Assembly: GCA_020693225.1 (NCBI GenBank)
Contig: JAIMJL010000017.1
Location: 1-39,310, forward strand
Length of the DNA stretch: 39,310 bases
Direction: 5' to 3'
Origin: Sandarakinorhabdus sp.
GTDB taxonomy: Bacteria; Pseudomonadota; Alphaproteobacteria; Sphingomonadales; Sphingomonadaceae
A model generated the notes under the pieces. That model did not search any database. It was not told the DNA's origin and saw only the letters and a list, made by a program, of their open reading frames with translations. A program made the position numbers and the translations under genes. The number at the start of each line of letters is the position of its first letter. Position 1 is the first letter of the stretch. This document shows, piece by piece, positions 24,504 to 32,592 of the stretch.

Positions 24504-25559
24504 TCACTGCTGGCCAAGTTTGGCTTCCGCCCCGTCACCAGAAAACAAGTCCGCAATCCAGCTTGCCGAAGGCAGCACCCGGCAAACAGCGAGGATCACG
24601 ATGGTGATCTGAACCCCGATGAAGGCGCCGGGTATCCCCCAGATAATCGCCCAGAAAAACACCGAAAACAGCACCAGGATGGCCGACATCGACAGTGCGC
24701 TACCAGCCATCAACGGCTCGATATAGCTGCCGAGCACGAAGTTGATGGCAGTGGTGCCGCCAACAGCCACAATCACCATCCACAGGCTGCCGAACTGTGC
24801 TGCCGCAAACAGCCCGATCGCCACAGCCACGATCAAAGGGCCAATGAACGGAATGAAATTCATGACCCCGACCAGCAAGGCCCATGCCAGCGGCTCTTCA
24901 AGTCCGATCAGGCGAAAAAACACATAGCAGACAACCGAGTCCACCGCACTGATCACAAAGCGCACTTTCATATAACGGCCGAACTTGCCGCTCACATCGG
25001 CCGCCACCGCAGAAATCTGCATGCCCGGTCGCTCAGCCTCGATCCGCTTCAGACGCCGGGCCATCCCCTCCATTTCGGTAAGTCCCAGCACGACAAACAC
25101 GAAAATCAGCAGAACAAACCCGCTGATCAGCCGCAACTGGCCAACCACGGCCCCAATGGGCCCAAGGATCCAGCGCGGATCGAACCGTTCCGGCATCAGC
25201 GATTCCATCGGTACACCGCGTTCGCTCATCGTGGATTCAACACTGGCATAAACCGCCTGAAAACGGCCCATGTTGGCCACCACCCACTCCCCCACCTGCA
25301 GGACACCCCAGGCAATCAGCGCAAAAAACACGGAAATGATACCGATCGTGACCAGCGCCGTCACGATCAGCGCCAGACCTTTGCCGATACGCGGCTGCAA
25401 TTGCTGCATCAGCGGCGCAGACAGCGCGATGATAAACAGGGCAAACGCCAGTGGCTCGAAAACCGCACGGCCGAAATAAAGCGCCCCGACGCCTGCCACC
25501 AAACCAACGGTTATGATGGCAAGTTTTACGCCCTTTGCCGGATCCGCACTTGCCGTCAT
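24504..25559 (-). CDS. AI-2E family transporter (PerM/TqsA-type membrane protein)
   Basis: Polytopic membrane protein of 351 residues with about eight hydrophobic segments in the family arrangement: paired helices at the N-terminus (residues about 10-75), a soluble stretch (about 105-140), and the C-terminal bundle with the signature GVMNFIPFIGPLIVAVAIGL. Members have been linked to autoinducer-2 export or to Na+/H+ exchange, so substrate prediction is not possible. ATG 25559 is chosen since GGGGG lies 8 nt upstream. It is directly upstream of the HWE kinase gene. The long open frame on the opposite strand here is a composition artefact. Confidence 0.85.
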   Translation of the reverse strand: MTASADPAKGVKLAIITVGLVAGVGALYFGRAVFEPLAFALFIIALSAPLMQQLQPRIGKGLALIVTALVTIGIISVFFALIAWGVLQVGEWVVANMGRFQAVYASVESTMSERGVPMESLMPERFDPRWILGPIGAVVGQLRLISGFVLLIFVFVVLGLTEMEGMARRLKRIEAERPGMQISAVAADVSGKFGRYMKVRFVISAVDSVVCYVFFRLIGLEEPLAWALLVGVMNFIPFIGPLIVAVAIGLFAAAQFGSLWMVIVAVGGTTAINFVLGSYIEPLMAGSALSMSAILVLFSVFFWAIIWGIPGAFIGVQITIVILAVCRVLPSASWIADLFSGDGAEAKLGQQ

Positions 25560-25610
25560 ACCATTACCCCCACGTCTGGCGGGCACTAGACACAGGTTCC
25601 TCGGGAAAAT

Positions 25611-26309
25611 CTACCGGCTGCGCAGCCATCCCGTGATCGAAAGCCGCGGTCGGGCAGCAGCGGCGCTCACCAGGCTGACACTATGGTCACACGGCACACG
25701 AAACAGCGTCAGGTGGTTCATTGCCGGAACCAGCGCCCGCGCCGAACCATCCCGATCCATGAGCAGCAGCAGACCTCCCCAATCCATCCGCCATCCGGGA
25801 TTCAGGCTGTAAACATAGGCAGCATGCCGATTCTTGCCGGCCACATTGTCGTTGTGTGTGGTGAGAAAATCGCCCGGTGAATACAGCGTCGCCTGCGCGT
25901 CCCCGAAGGATATTGCGGGCGCTGCCGCAATGCCGCGCAGCAGAGCCAATGTGGCCGGGGCATTGATCAGGCGGGCGAAATCCCCGAGCGGGCCGGCTTC
26001 CGGCTCGGCCGGCGGATCGGGCACCCTGATACCCTCGAAGCGGAACTGGAACCCGTCGCGGGCATTGGCAAAAACCGCTCGATCAAGAGCTGCCCGCCGT
26101 TCGTCGGTCATCCCGGCGCGGGTCTTGCGATCCAGTTCGAACAGCTTTTCTCCCTGGTTCAGGTGCTGGTTCCAGTCGTCGCGGTGGCGCAGGTGGCTTT
26201 CCAGTCTGCGCGCACTGCTGTCATCAAGGAAACTGTCCAGCTGCACCCAGCCGTGACGGGTAAAATGTGCCGCCGCTTCGGACCGCCCTTCGGAAAAAGC
26301 CAGTTTCAT
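25611..26309 (-). CDS. 2OG-Fe(II) oxygenase (prolyl-hydroxylase-like)
   Basis: Predicted non-haem iron dioxygenase using 2-oxoglutarate. 232 residues. Iron ligands His152 and Asp154 (THNDN), distal His209 (CDHSVSLV), and Arg222 (RLSITGWL) for 2-oxoglutarate; a jelly-roll strand YVYSLNPGWRMDWGGLLLLM lies between them. The N-terminus (HGWVQLDSFLDD) fits the Tpa1/P4H-like group. The target is unknown; protein hydroxylation is the family's usual role. The ATG lies 7 nt after the CCA end of tRNA-Thr on the same strand with no ribosome site, so the mRNA is probably released by tRNA processing and nearly leaderless. Confidence 0.85.
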   Translation of the reverse strand: MKLAFSEGRSEAAAHFTRHGWVQLDSFLDDSSARRLESHLRHRDDWNQHLNQGEKLFELDRKTRAGMTDERRAALDRAVFANARDGFQFRFEGIRVPDPPAEPEAGPLGDFARLINAPATLALLRGIAAAPAISFGDAQATLYSPGDFLTTHNDNVAGKNRHAAYVYSLNPGWRMDWGGLLLLMDRDGSARALVPAMNHLTLFRVPCDHSVSLVSAAAARPRLSITGWLRSR

Positions 26310-26316
26310 GACGCCA

Positions 26317-26391
<75 letters not shown>

Positions 26392-26493
26392 ATACCATGG
26401 GTCGTGAGCCCGGCCATGACCGGGCGATTGGTCGGGGGCGATTGCCGCACACACCCGCCAAAGTCAAGCAGGGCAAGGCATACCCGCTGCCGC

Positions 26494-27987
26494 TCAAGCG
26501 ACCCGCCCGACTGCTCCGGAGGGCAATTTCAACATCACCAGCAAGCCTCCAAGGTCTTCGCTTTCCGCCAGATCGACGGAACCCCCATAAATCTCTGCGA
26601 CGTCACGCACAATCGCCAGCCCCAGGCCCGTGCCCGGTTTGCCGGTATCCAGCCGCGCACCACGCTCGAACAAACGCACCCGCTCTGCCTCTGGAATCCC
26701 CTGGCCATCATCTTCCACGCTGATGCAAACCATTGGCCCGGCTGGCCCCATTTCTTCGGATACCGTGACGAAAACCCGCCCACCGCCATATTTGGCAGCA
26801 TTGTCCATCAGGTTTCCCGCCATTTCCTCGAGATCCTGACGTTCGCCGCGAAAAACCGCCGACTGCAAACCTGCCAGATCGATGACCACGCCACGCTCGG
26901 CATAGATCCGCTCGATCGCGTTGCGCAGCCGCTCCAGCGCCGGCCAGACATCTGCCCGCGATGCCGACACCTTGCGCCGCCCCACGGCGCGGGCGCGCGC
27001 CAGATGGTGATCGATGTGCCGCCGCATCGTGGCAAGTTCACGCGTCACCGCATCGGCCAGGTCCGGGCTGCCGGCGCTCGCTTCATTGACCAGAACGCTC
27101 ATCGGCGTCTTCAACGCATGGGCCAGGTTTCCGGCATGCATGCGGGCAGATTCAGCTGCTTTTTCATTGTGATCAAGCAGCTCATTCAGCTCTTGAACCA
27201 AGGGCGCAATCTCTGGCGGCACGTCTTCGGTCGGCGCGCGCTCGGCCTTGCCGGATCGAATATCCGCCATCGCGGTTGACAGCCGTTTGAGCGGCATCAA
27301 CCCCACGGTTGCCTGCAACACGGCGAGCCCGAACAGCCCCGCGCCCAGCGCACCCAGCGACCACCACAGGGTTCGCCGCACATCGGCCAGCTGGTTGTCG
27401 AGCTGTTGCGCCGATTGCGCGACGGCAAAGCGCCACACAACTGGCGACCCCGGAATAATTCCATCGCGCTCGATGACCCGCAGCGGCTCGTTGGCAAACT
27501 CCTCGCTGCGAGATGCGCAAATATCGATGCACGGCCTGCCCAGATCGACCGGCAGCTCACGATCCCAGAGCGAGCGCGAACGAAAGGGCAGCCGCCCTTC
27601 CCCGCTGACCTGCCAATACAGGCCGGAATAAGGCTCTCCAAAGCGCGGATCCACCGGTGTCCGGTTGAACCGCACTTCACCAAAGGGATCGAGCTCGGCC
27701 GCTGCAATCATCGCCGGCAGCGCCTCCGCCAGCCGCTCGTCGAAGTTGCGGGTGATGGTGCCGGTTACCACCCGATCCAGCGCCACGCCGCCCACAATCA
27801 GCAGTATGGCAATCCAGAAGGCCGCCAGCACCACGATGCGCTGAGACAGCGAGCCCGGCGCACCGGGCTTGCGACCCAACAGCCGATCTGCTGCGGTGCG
27901 CAACCAGCCCTGCGGCGGCACTACCGGAACGGCAGGCTCATCGGTGCCGTGCCCCAGCGGCAAACGGCCGGCAAGGGGCTCGGCCAC
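26494..27987 (-). CDS. Two-component sensor histidine kinase (PhoQ/FeuQ-like)
   Basis: Membrane sensor kinase, 497 residues. First membrane segment about 48-70 (RIVVLAAFWIAILLIVGG), periplasmic sensor about 75-200, second segment about 210-232, HAMP about 233-280, DHp with NLAHALKTPMSVL (His290), and ATPase domain with MAGNLMDNAAKYGG (N box), EDDGQGIP (G1) and GKPGTGLGLAIVRDVAE (G2). The periplasmic loop has two Cys in RPCIDICASRSEE that may form a disulfide. GTG 27987 is chosen since it follows the regulator stop by 4 nt with GGAAG upstream; TTG 28014 is in frame too. Pairs with the OmpR-type regulator encoded immediately upstream. Confidence 0.9.
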   Translation of the reverse strand: MAEPLAGRLPLGHGTDEPAVPVVPPQGWLRTAADRLLGRKPGAPGSLSQRIVVLAAFWIAILLIVGGVALDRVVTGTITRNFDERLAEALPAMIAAAELDPFGEVRFNRTPVDPRFGEPYSGLYWQVSGEGRLPFRSRSLWDRELPVDLGRPCIDICASRSEEFANEPLRVIERDGIIPGSPVVWRFAVAQSAQQLDNQLADVRRTLWWSLGALGAGLFGLAVLQATVGLMPLKRLSTAMADIRSGKAERAPTEDVPPEIAPLVQELNELLDHNEKAAESARMHAGNLAHALKTPMSVLVNEASAGSPDLADAVTRELATMRRHIDHHLARARAVGRRKVSASRADVWPALERLRNAIERIYAERGVVIDLAGLQSAVFRGERQDLEEMAGNLMDNAAKYGGGRVFVTVSEEMGPAGPMVCISVEDDGQGIPEAERVRLFERGARLDTGKPGTGLGLAIVRDVAEIYGGSVDLAESEDLGGLLVMLKLPSGAVGRVA

Positions 27988-27991
27988 CGCC

Positions 27992-28648
27992 TCAATCTTC
28001 CAGGCTGTATCCAAGGCCGCGGATCGTGGTGATCAACTCCGCACCCAGCTTTTTGCGAATCCGCGTGATAAACACCTCGATCGTGTTGGAATCCCGATCG
28101 AAATCCTGATCATAAATATGCTCGATCAGTTCCGTGCGGGAAACAACCTTGCCCTTGTGATGCAACAGATAGGAGAGCAGCTTATACTCCTGCGCGGTGA
28201 GTTTCACCGGCTCGCCGTTCAGAGTAACCCGGCCCGAACGGGTATCCATCCGCACATCACCAGCCACCAGCTCCGCCGAGGCATTGCCGCTGGCGCGCCG
28301 GATCAGCGCCCGAAGCCGGGCGATCAGCTCTTCCGACTGGAACGGCTTGGCCAGATAGTCATCCGCACCGGCATCCAGCCCGGCAACCTTGTCAGACCAG
28401 CTGTCCCGCGCTGTCAGCACCAGCACCGGCATCTTTCGCCCGGCCTTGCGCCAGCGATCCAGCACCGTCAGCCCGTCCACCTCCGGCAGGCCGAGGTCCA
28501 GGATAACCGCATCATATTGCTCGGTCTCACCCAGATACTGGCCCTCTTCGCCGTCCATCGCGCTGTCAACCGCATAGCCGGCCTGCTCCAGAGTCTGCCG
28601 CAGCTGGCGGGAGAGATTGGGCTCGTCTTCAACGATCAAGATGCGCAT
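27992..28648 (-). CDS. OmpR/PhoB-family response regulator
   Basis: DNA-binding transcription regulator, 218 residues. Receiver about 1-115 with Asp51 (VILDLGLPEVDG), Thr79-Ala (LTARDSWSDKVAGLDAGADD), Lys101-Pro. Winged helix about 125-218 with LTAQEYKLLSYLLHHKGKVV and SNTIEVFITRIRKKLG, IRGLGYSLE. Start ATG 28648 preceded by GGAGG at 5 nt. Lies between a PepSY protein gene and its kinase gene; PhoP-like by similarity, targets unknown. Confidence 0.93.
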   Translation of the reverse strand: MRILIVEDEPNLSRQLRQTLEQAGYAVDSAMDGEEGQYLGETEQYDAVILDLGLPEVDGLTVLDRWRKAGRKMPVLVLTARDSWSDKVAGLDAGADDYLAKPFQSEELIARLRALIRRASGNASAELVAGDVRMDTRSGRVTLNGEPVKLTAQEYKLLSYLLHHKGKVVSRTELIEHIYDQDFDRDSNTIEVFITRIRKKLGAELITTIRGLGYSLED

Positions 28649-28684
28649 TTTGCCTCCAAATAACCGGGTTTGCATCGCAAGAGC

Positions 28685-29140
28685 CTATTCCCGGACAGAA
28701 ACGACCTGCCCCGTGCGCGCGTCAACATCAACCCAGACGACATTGCTGCCCGGTCGCATGAACTTGAATCGATAGCGGTTGCTGCTGATGTTCGGCTCAA
28801 CGCCAAGATATTCGCCGCGCCCTGCCCTCTGTGCGCTGCGCAGCAGATTTTCCATCGGCATGATTTCACCCTGTTGCCGACGTTTGATCTCATGATCCTG
28901 GTCAGAGACCTCGCGACCCTGGATCATCATGGGCCGTGCCGGCGGCGCCCGATATCCACCAGATCCGCCACCGCGCTCCGGCAGCGGACGGGCCTGTGTG
29001 TATTGAAAACGCCGCTCGCCTTCCGCAATCGCTGCGTGACCGCGATCCGATTGGCGCTGCGCCAGAGCCGATGTGGGCACGCTCCCAATAATCATGATCG
29101 CGCCTGCTGCACGCCAAATTGTCTGTCTCGTCATCGCCAT
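28685..29140 (-). CDS. Exported PepSY-domain protein
   Basis: Small periplasmic protein, 151 residues. Signal peptide about 1-27 (GAIMIIGSVPTSALA), then a low-complexity Gly/Pro/Arg-rich stretch, then a C-terminal PepSY-like fold about 95-150 (YLGVEPNISSNRYRFKFMRP, VVWVDVDARTGQVVSVRE). PepSY proteins are often encoded beside PhoP/PhoQ-like systems and thought to modulate the sensor or a protease. First gene of a PepSY-regulator-kinase operon, 36 nt before the regulator. Confidence 0.82.
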   Translation of the reverse strand: MAMTRQTIWRAAGAIMIIGSVPTSALAQRQSDRGHAAIAEGERRFQYTQARPLPERGGGSGGYRAPPARPMMIQGREVSDQDHEIKRRQQGEIMPMENLLRSAQRAGRGEYLGVEPNISSNRYRFKFMRPGSNVVWVDVDARTGQVVSVRE

Positions 29141-29238
29141 CTCATCCGGGCACTGGCATAGGAACGGCGCCGTGAACAGCCACTGAATAGTGGCACCGGT
29201 GGCGCGCTACCGTTGCGGAGGAGCAAAGGCCGTGCCAC

Positions 29239-31038
29239 ATGCGCGCCGCTATGGCTGCTCCCATCCTCGCCGTTGAAAATCTGTCGCTGCATCAGGGCGA
29301 GGGGCTGCTTTTTGAAAATCTGTCGCTGTTCGTCGGCGAAGACGATCGCATGGCGCTTATCGGTCGCAATGGTGCTGGCAAAACCAGCCTGCTGAAACTG
29401 CTCGCCGGCACGATCGAGCCGGATGCCGGCCGTCGCACCATCCAACCGGGGCGGCGCGTCGTGCTGTTGCCGCAGGACCCGCCGGTGCAAGGTCACGCCA
29501 CCCTGCTGGATTTCGCGCTGTCCGGACCCGATGCGCCGGCGCGACATGAAGTGGAAGCCATCGCCGACCAGCTGGGGCTGGACTTGAACACGCCTGCCGC
29601 CACGGCATCCGGCGGTGAGCGCCGCCGCGCATCGCTGGCCCGCGCCCTGGCCTCCAGCCCCGATCTGCTGCTGCTGGACGAGCCGACCAACCATCTCGAT
29701 CTGGAAGCGATCGACTGGCTGGAAGCCTGGCTGGCGCGCTATGCCGGCGCGTTTATCGTCATCAGCCACGATCGCGCCTTTCTCACCCGGCTGACAAAGG
29801 CCTGCCTGTGGCTGGATCGTGGCCAACTGCGGCGCCAGGAGGTGGGCTTCGGTGGCTTCGAGGCCTGGACGGAAGCCGTCTATGCCGAGGAAACCCGCGC
29901 CGCCGAAAAGCTGGATTCCAAGCTGCGCCTCGAGCTGCACTGGCTGCAGCGCGGGGTAACTGCCCGGCGCCGGCGCAACCAGGGACGGCTGGCCAAGCTG
30001 CAGGATATGCGCGCCCAGCGCAAAGCCATGATCGGCGGGCCGGGCGTCGCCAAGCTTGGCCTCGCCACCGACGATGCGAAGTCCAAAATGGTCATCGAGG
30101 CGGAAGCCATTTCGAAAAGCTTTGCCGACCGCGCCATTCTCAAGGACTTCTCGATCCGCATCCAGCGCGGTGATCGCATCGGCATTGTTGGCCGCAACGG
30201 AGCGGGCAAAACCACCCTCCTGCGCCTGCTGACAGGCGAACTTGAGCCGGACAGCGGCAGCGTCCGCCGGGCGCAAACGCTCACCGGCGTTACCATCGAT
30301 CAGCAGCGCCGCCTGATGGAGCCGGACAAGCGGGTACGCGACATTCTGGCCGATGGCGGGGACTGGGTAACCGTCCGCGGCGAGCGCAAGCATATCCAGG
30401 GCTATCTGAAGGACTTTCTGTTTGCGCCCGGCATAGTCGATGCTCGCATCGGCACATTTTCCGGCGGCGAACGCTCGCGATTGCTGCTGGCGCGCGAATT
30501 TGCCCGCGAATCCAATCTGCTGGTGCTGGATGAACCGACCAACGACCTCGATCTCGAAACACTGGATCTGCTGCAGGAAGTTATCGCGGATTATGAAGGC
30601 ACGGTGTTGATCGTGAGCCATGATCGCGACTTTCTGGACCGCACCACCACCATGGCGATCGGCCTCGATGGCAGCGGCAAGGCGGACATCGTTGCCGGCG
30701 GCTTTCGCGAACTGGAAGAGGCCCGGCGGGCCAGGGCCGCCCAGACATCACACTCTGGGCCCAAAGCCCCGGCGCGCGAACGTCCGGCTTCAGGCCCGAT
30801 CCGCAAGCTGAGTTTCAAGGATCAGCATGATCTGGACAAGCTGCCGCAAACCATCGCAAGCCTTGAACAGGCGATAGCCAAAACGGAGCAGCAGCTGGCT
30901 GACCCGGCCCTCTATGGTCAGTTTCCCGCCCGTTTCGCATCCCTTACAGCCGAGTTGACCGATCTGCGCACGAAGTTGGAAAGCGCCGAAATGCGCTGGC
31001 TGGAAGTGGCCGAAAAAGCCGAGGCGCTGGCGACTTAG
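29239..31038 (+). CDS. uup: ABC-F ATPase, Uup type
   Basis: Soluble ABC ATPase with two nucleotide-binding domains and no membrane part, 599 residues; ABC-F proteins act on ribosomes. Domain 1: Walker A GRNGAGKTSLLKLL, signature SGGERRRASLARAL, Walker B LLLLDEPTNHLDL. Linker (about 215-270) is basic and helical. Domain 2: GRNGAGKTTLLRLL, SGGERSRLLLAREF, LVLDEPTNDLDLETL. The C-terminal coiled coil (about 530-599; LDKLPQTIASLEQAIAKTEQ) is typical of Uup, which also binds DNA in E. coli. ATG 29239 is used; ATG 29251 is possible. Its TAG stop is part of the repeat element. Confidence 0.92.
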   Translation: MRAAMAAPILAVENLSLHQGEGLLFENLSLFVGEDDRMALIGRNGAGKTSLLKLLAGTIEPDAGRRTIQPGRRVVLLPQDPPVQGHATLLDFALSGPDAPARHEVEAIADQLGLDLNTPAATASGGERRRASLARALASSPDLLLLDEPTNHLDLEAIDWLEAWLARYAGAFIVISHDRAFLTRLTKACLWLDRGQLRRQEVGFGGFEAWTEAVYAEETRAAEKLDSKLRLELHWLQRGVTARRRRNQGRLAKLQDMRAQRKAMIGGPGVAKLGLATDDAKSKMVIEAEAISKSFADRAILKDFSIRIQRGDRIGIVGRNGAGKTTLLRLLTGELEPDSGSVRRAQTLTGVTIDQQRRLMEPDKRVRDILADGGDWVTVRGERKHIQGYLKDFLFAPGIVDARIGTFSGGERSRLLLAREFARESNLLVLDEPTNDLDLETLDLLQEVIADYEGTVLIVSHDRDFLDRTTTMAIGLDGSGKADIVAGGFRELEEARRARAAQTSHSGPKAPARERPASGPIRKLSFKDQHDLDKLPQTIASLEQAIAKTEQQLADPALYGQFPARFASLTAELTDLRTKLESAEMRWLEVAEKAEALAT

Positions 31039-31118
31039 AGCGAGTCTCGTTCTACCCTTTTGATGTTCCGCATGGGTTTTCGGTGCTCGTGATTCCACGA
31101 GATCGAAACATGCTCTAT
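31035..31118 (-). repeat. Palindromic-ended intergenic repeat, copy 2
   Basis: An 84-bp copy of the element at 4241-4350, in opposite orientation. Ends are TTAGAGC and GCTCTAT. Internally it forms CTCGTG-GAAT-CACGAG. The outer T-A-G at each end supplies the stop codons of both convergent genes: uup (31036-31038) and the depolymerase (31115-31117, minus). It lacks the hairpin insertion of copy 1. No coding capacity. Confidence 0.85.
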
Positions 31119-32425
31119 GCGAACTCCACCCCGGCACCCGGGGCCATGTCCACATGGCTCTGATGCTTGCCCTTGCCGTGCAGAGGCACAGCAGGCGCAT
31201 GGCCGCGGATGAACCGTTCCACTTCCGGCGCGATGATCTCCCGCCACTTGCGGCCGTTGAAAATGCCATAGTGACCAACGCCGGGAACCATGAAGTAGCG
31301 CTTCATGTCCTTCGGCAACGCCGTGGCGATATCCAGCGCGGCCTTGGTTTGGCCAATGCCTGAAATGTCGTCGCGCTCGCCCTCGATGGCGAAGATTGCC
31401 ACATCCTTGATCGCCTTGGGATCGACCCGCACGCCGCGGTGCCGCATCTCGCCCTTGGGCAAAAGATGGTTCTGAAACACCACATCGATTGTCTGCAAGT
31501 AGAATTCCTCGGTCATGTCGCAGACCGAACGATATTCCTCGTAAAATGCCTTGGTGGCATCGGCCGACTCATCATCACCCTGCACAAGATGCTTGTACAT
31601 CTCGAAATGGCTGACCATGTGATTGCCGAGATTCATCGACATGAAGCCGGCAAGCTGCAGAAAGCCCGGATAGACCTTGCGACCACTGCCCGGATAAATG
31701 GCCGGAACCGTTGCAATCACATTCTGTTCAAACCAGCTGTGCGGACGCTGCATCGCCAGCGTGTTGACCGCCGTGGGGGCCTTGCGCGTGTCGATAGGCC
31801 CACCCATCAATGTCAAAGTCTTGGGCAGCGACGGATGCCTGGTAACGGACATGACGGTAACCGCCGCATAGACCGGAACCGAAGGCTGGCACACCGCCAG
31901 CACATGCGGACGCGGCGTGCCTTCCGGGGCAATCTGCGCCAGCCAGTCGATCACATAATCGACATAGTCATCCAGATCGAAGGTCCCATCGGACAGCGGC
32001 GCAAGCTTGGCATCCCGCCAATCGGTGACATAAACATCGTGGTTTGGAAGCATGCGCTCCACCGTGCCGCGCAGCAGCGTGGCATAGTGGCCCGACATCG
32101 GCGCCACGATCAGCAGCTTCGGATCCTCGGGATTGGCGCCGACCCGCTCAAACCGCTTCAGCTGGCCAAACGGCTTGCGATCGAAGATCACTTCGTTGAC
32201 CTTCACCGTCCTGCCATCGATGATCGTGGACGCGAGGCCAAAGGCCGGCTTGCCGCGCGGTGCCGCTGCATGCGCGAACACATCGAGAGCGGCCGCCGCC
32301 ACTTCGCCGGCTCCCAGATAGGCAAAGGGATTCCCGGGGCTTGAAAACCAGTCCGAGCTGAGTCGGGCAGCCGCACTGGCACCGGCCATCCAACTGCGGC
32401 CCACTTCATACGCGTTGTAGAGCAT
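31115..32425 (-). CDS. phaZ: Intracellular PHB depolymerase
   Basis: Hydrolyses native intracellular polyhydroxybutyrate granules to release 3-hydroxybutyrate. 436 residues, the family's usual size. Catalytic triad: Cys179 in the lipase-like box AVCQPSVPVYA (Cys replaces Ser in this family), Asp in EGERDDISG, and His in GVGHYGIFNG. N-terminus MLYNAYEVGRSWM is typical. ATG 32425 is chosen; a TTG 9 nt upstream is less likely. Convergent with uup, sharing the repeat element at the 3' end. Upstream lies a dyad TTGTGCCGCAGCGCAATAT on its strand. Confidence 0.92.
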   Translation of the reverse strand: MLYNAYEVGRSWMAGASAAARLSSDWFSSPGNPFAYLGAGEVAAAALDVFAHAAAPRGKPAFGLASTIIDGRTVKVNEVIFDRKPFGQLKRFERVGANPEDPKLLIVAPMSGHYATLLRGTVERMLPNHDVYVTDWRDAKLAPLSDGTFDLDDYVDYVIDWLAQIAPEGTPRPHVLAVCQPSVPVYAAVTVMSVTRHPSLPKTLTLMGGPIDTRKAPTAVNTLAMQRPHSWFEQNVIATVPAIYPGSGRKVYPGFLQLAGFMSMNLGNHMVSHFEMYKHLVQGDDESADATKAFYEEYRSVCDMTEEFYLQTIDVVFQNHLLPKGEMRHRGVRVDPKAIKDVAIFAIEGERDDISGIGQTKAALDIATALPKDMKRYFMVPGVGHYGIFNGRKWREIIAPEVERFIRGHAPAVPLHGKGKHQSHVDMAPGAGVEFA

Positions 32426-32560
32426 ACTGTTCAAAGCCTTCCGAGCGCTTCACTTTCCTTGCAACGACCGATGCAGTTGAAGGGTGCACCCCCGGATCGC
32501 CGCTGCATCATCAAGGACGCAGGAGCGAAAGCTAGCCCCTCCATCCGGATTGTCCACATC

Positions 32561-32579
32561 ATATTGCGCTGCGGCACAA
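32561..32579 (-). promoter_or_regulatory. Candidate PhaR-like dyad upstream of phaZ
   Basis: The minus strand reads TTGTGCCGCAGCGCAATAT, with TGC/GCA half-sites. PhaR, a repressor of PHB granule genes, binds TGC-N-GCA type sequences in alphaproteobacteria. It lies 136 bp upstream of the depolymerase ATG. Based on half-site resemblance alone. Confidence 0.25.
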
Positions 32580-32592
32580 AAGTGGGAGGCCA

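Noticed and set aside
24351-25589. A 412-residue open frame on the plus strand opposite the AI-2E gene
   Set aside because: Its His/Asn/Arg-rich composition is that of an antisense shadow of a hydrophobic protein, while the minus strand shows a clear membrane-protein family.
25575-25602. GGAACC upstream of the AI-2E gene as an EcfG promoter
   Set aside because: The minus-strand GGAACC has no CGTT at 16-17 nt; the nearest CGTG lies 21 nt away.
29179-29194. Short dyad GCCACT-GAAT-AGTGGC between the PepSY and uup genes
   Set aside because: Only 6 bp, no T-run, and expected by chance in GC-rich DNA; not enough to call an operator.
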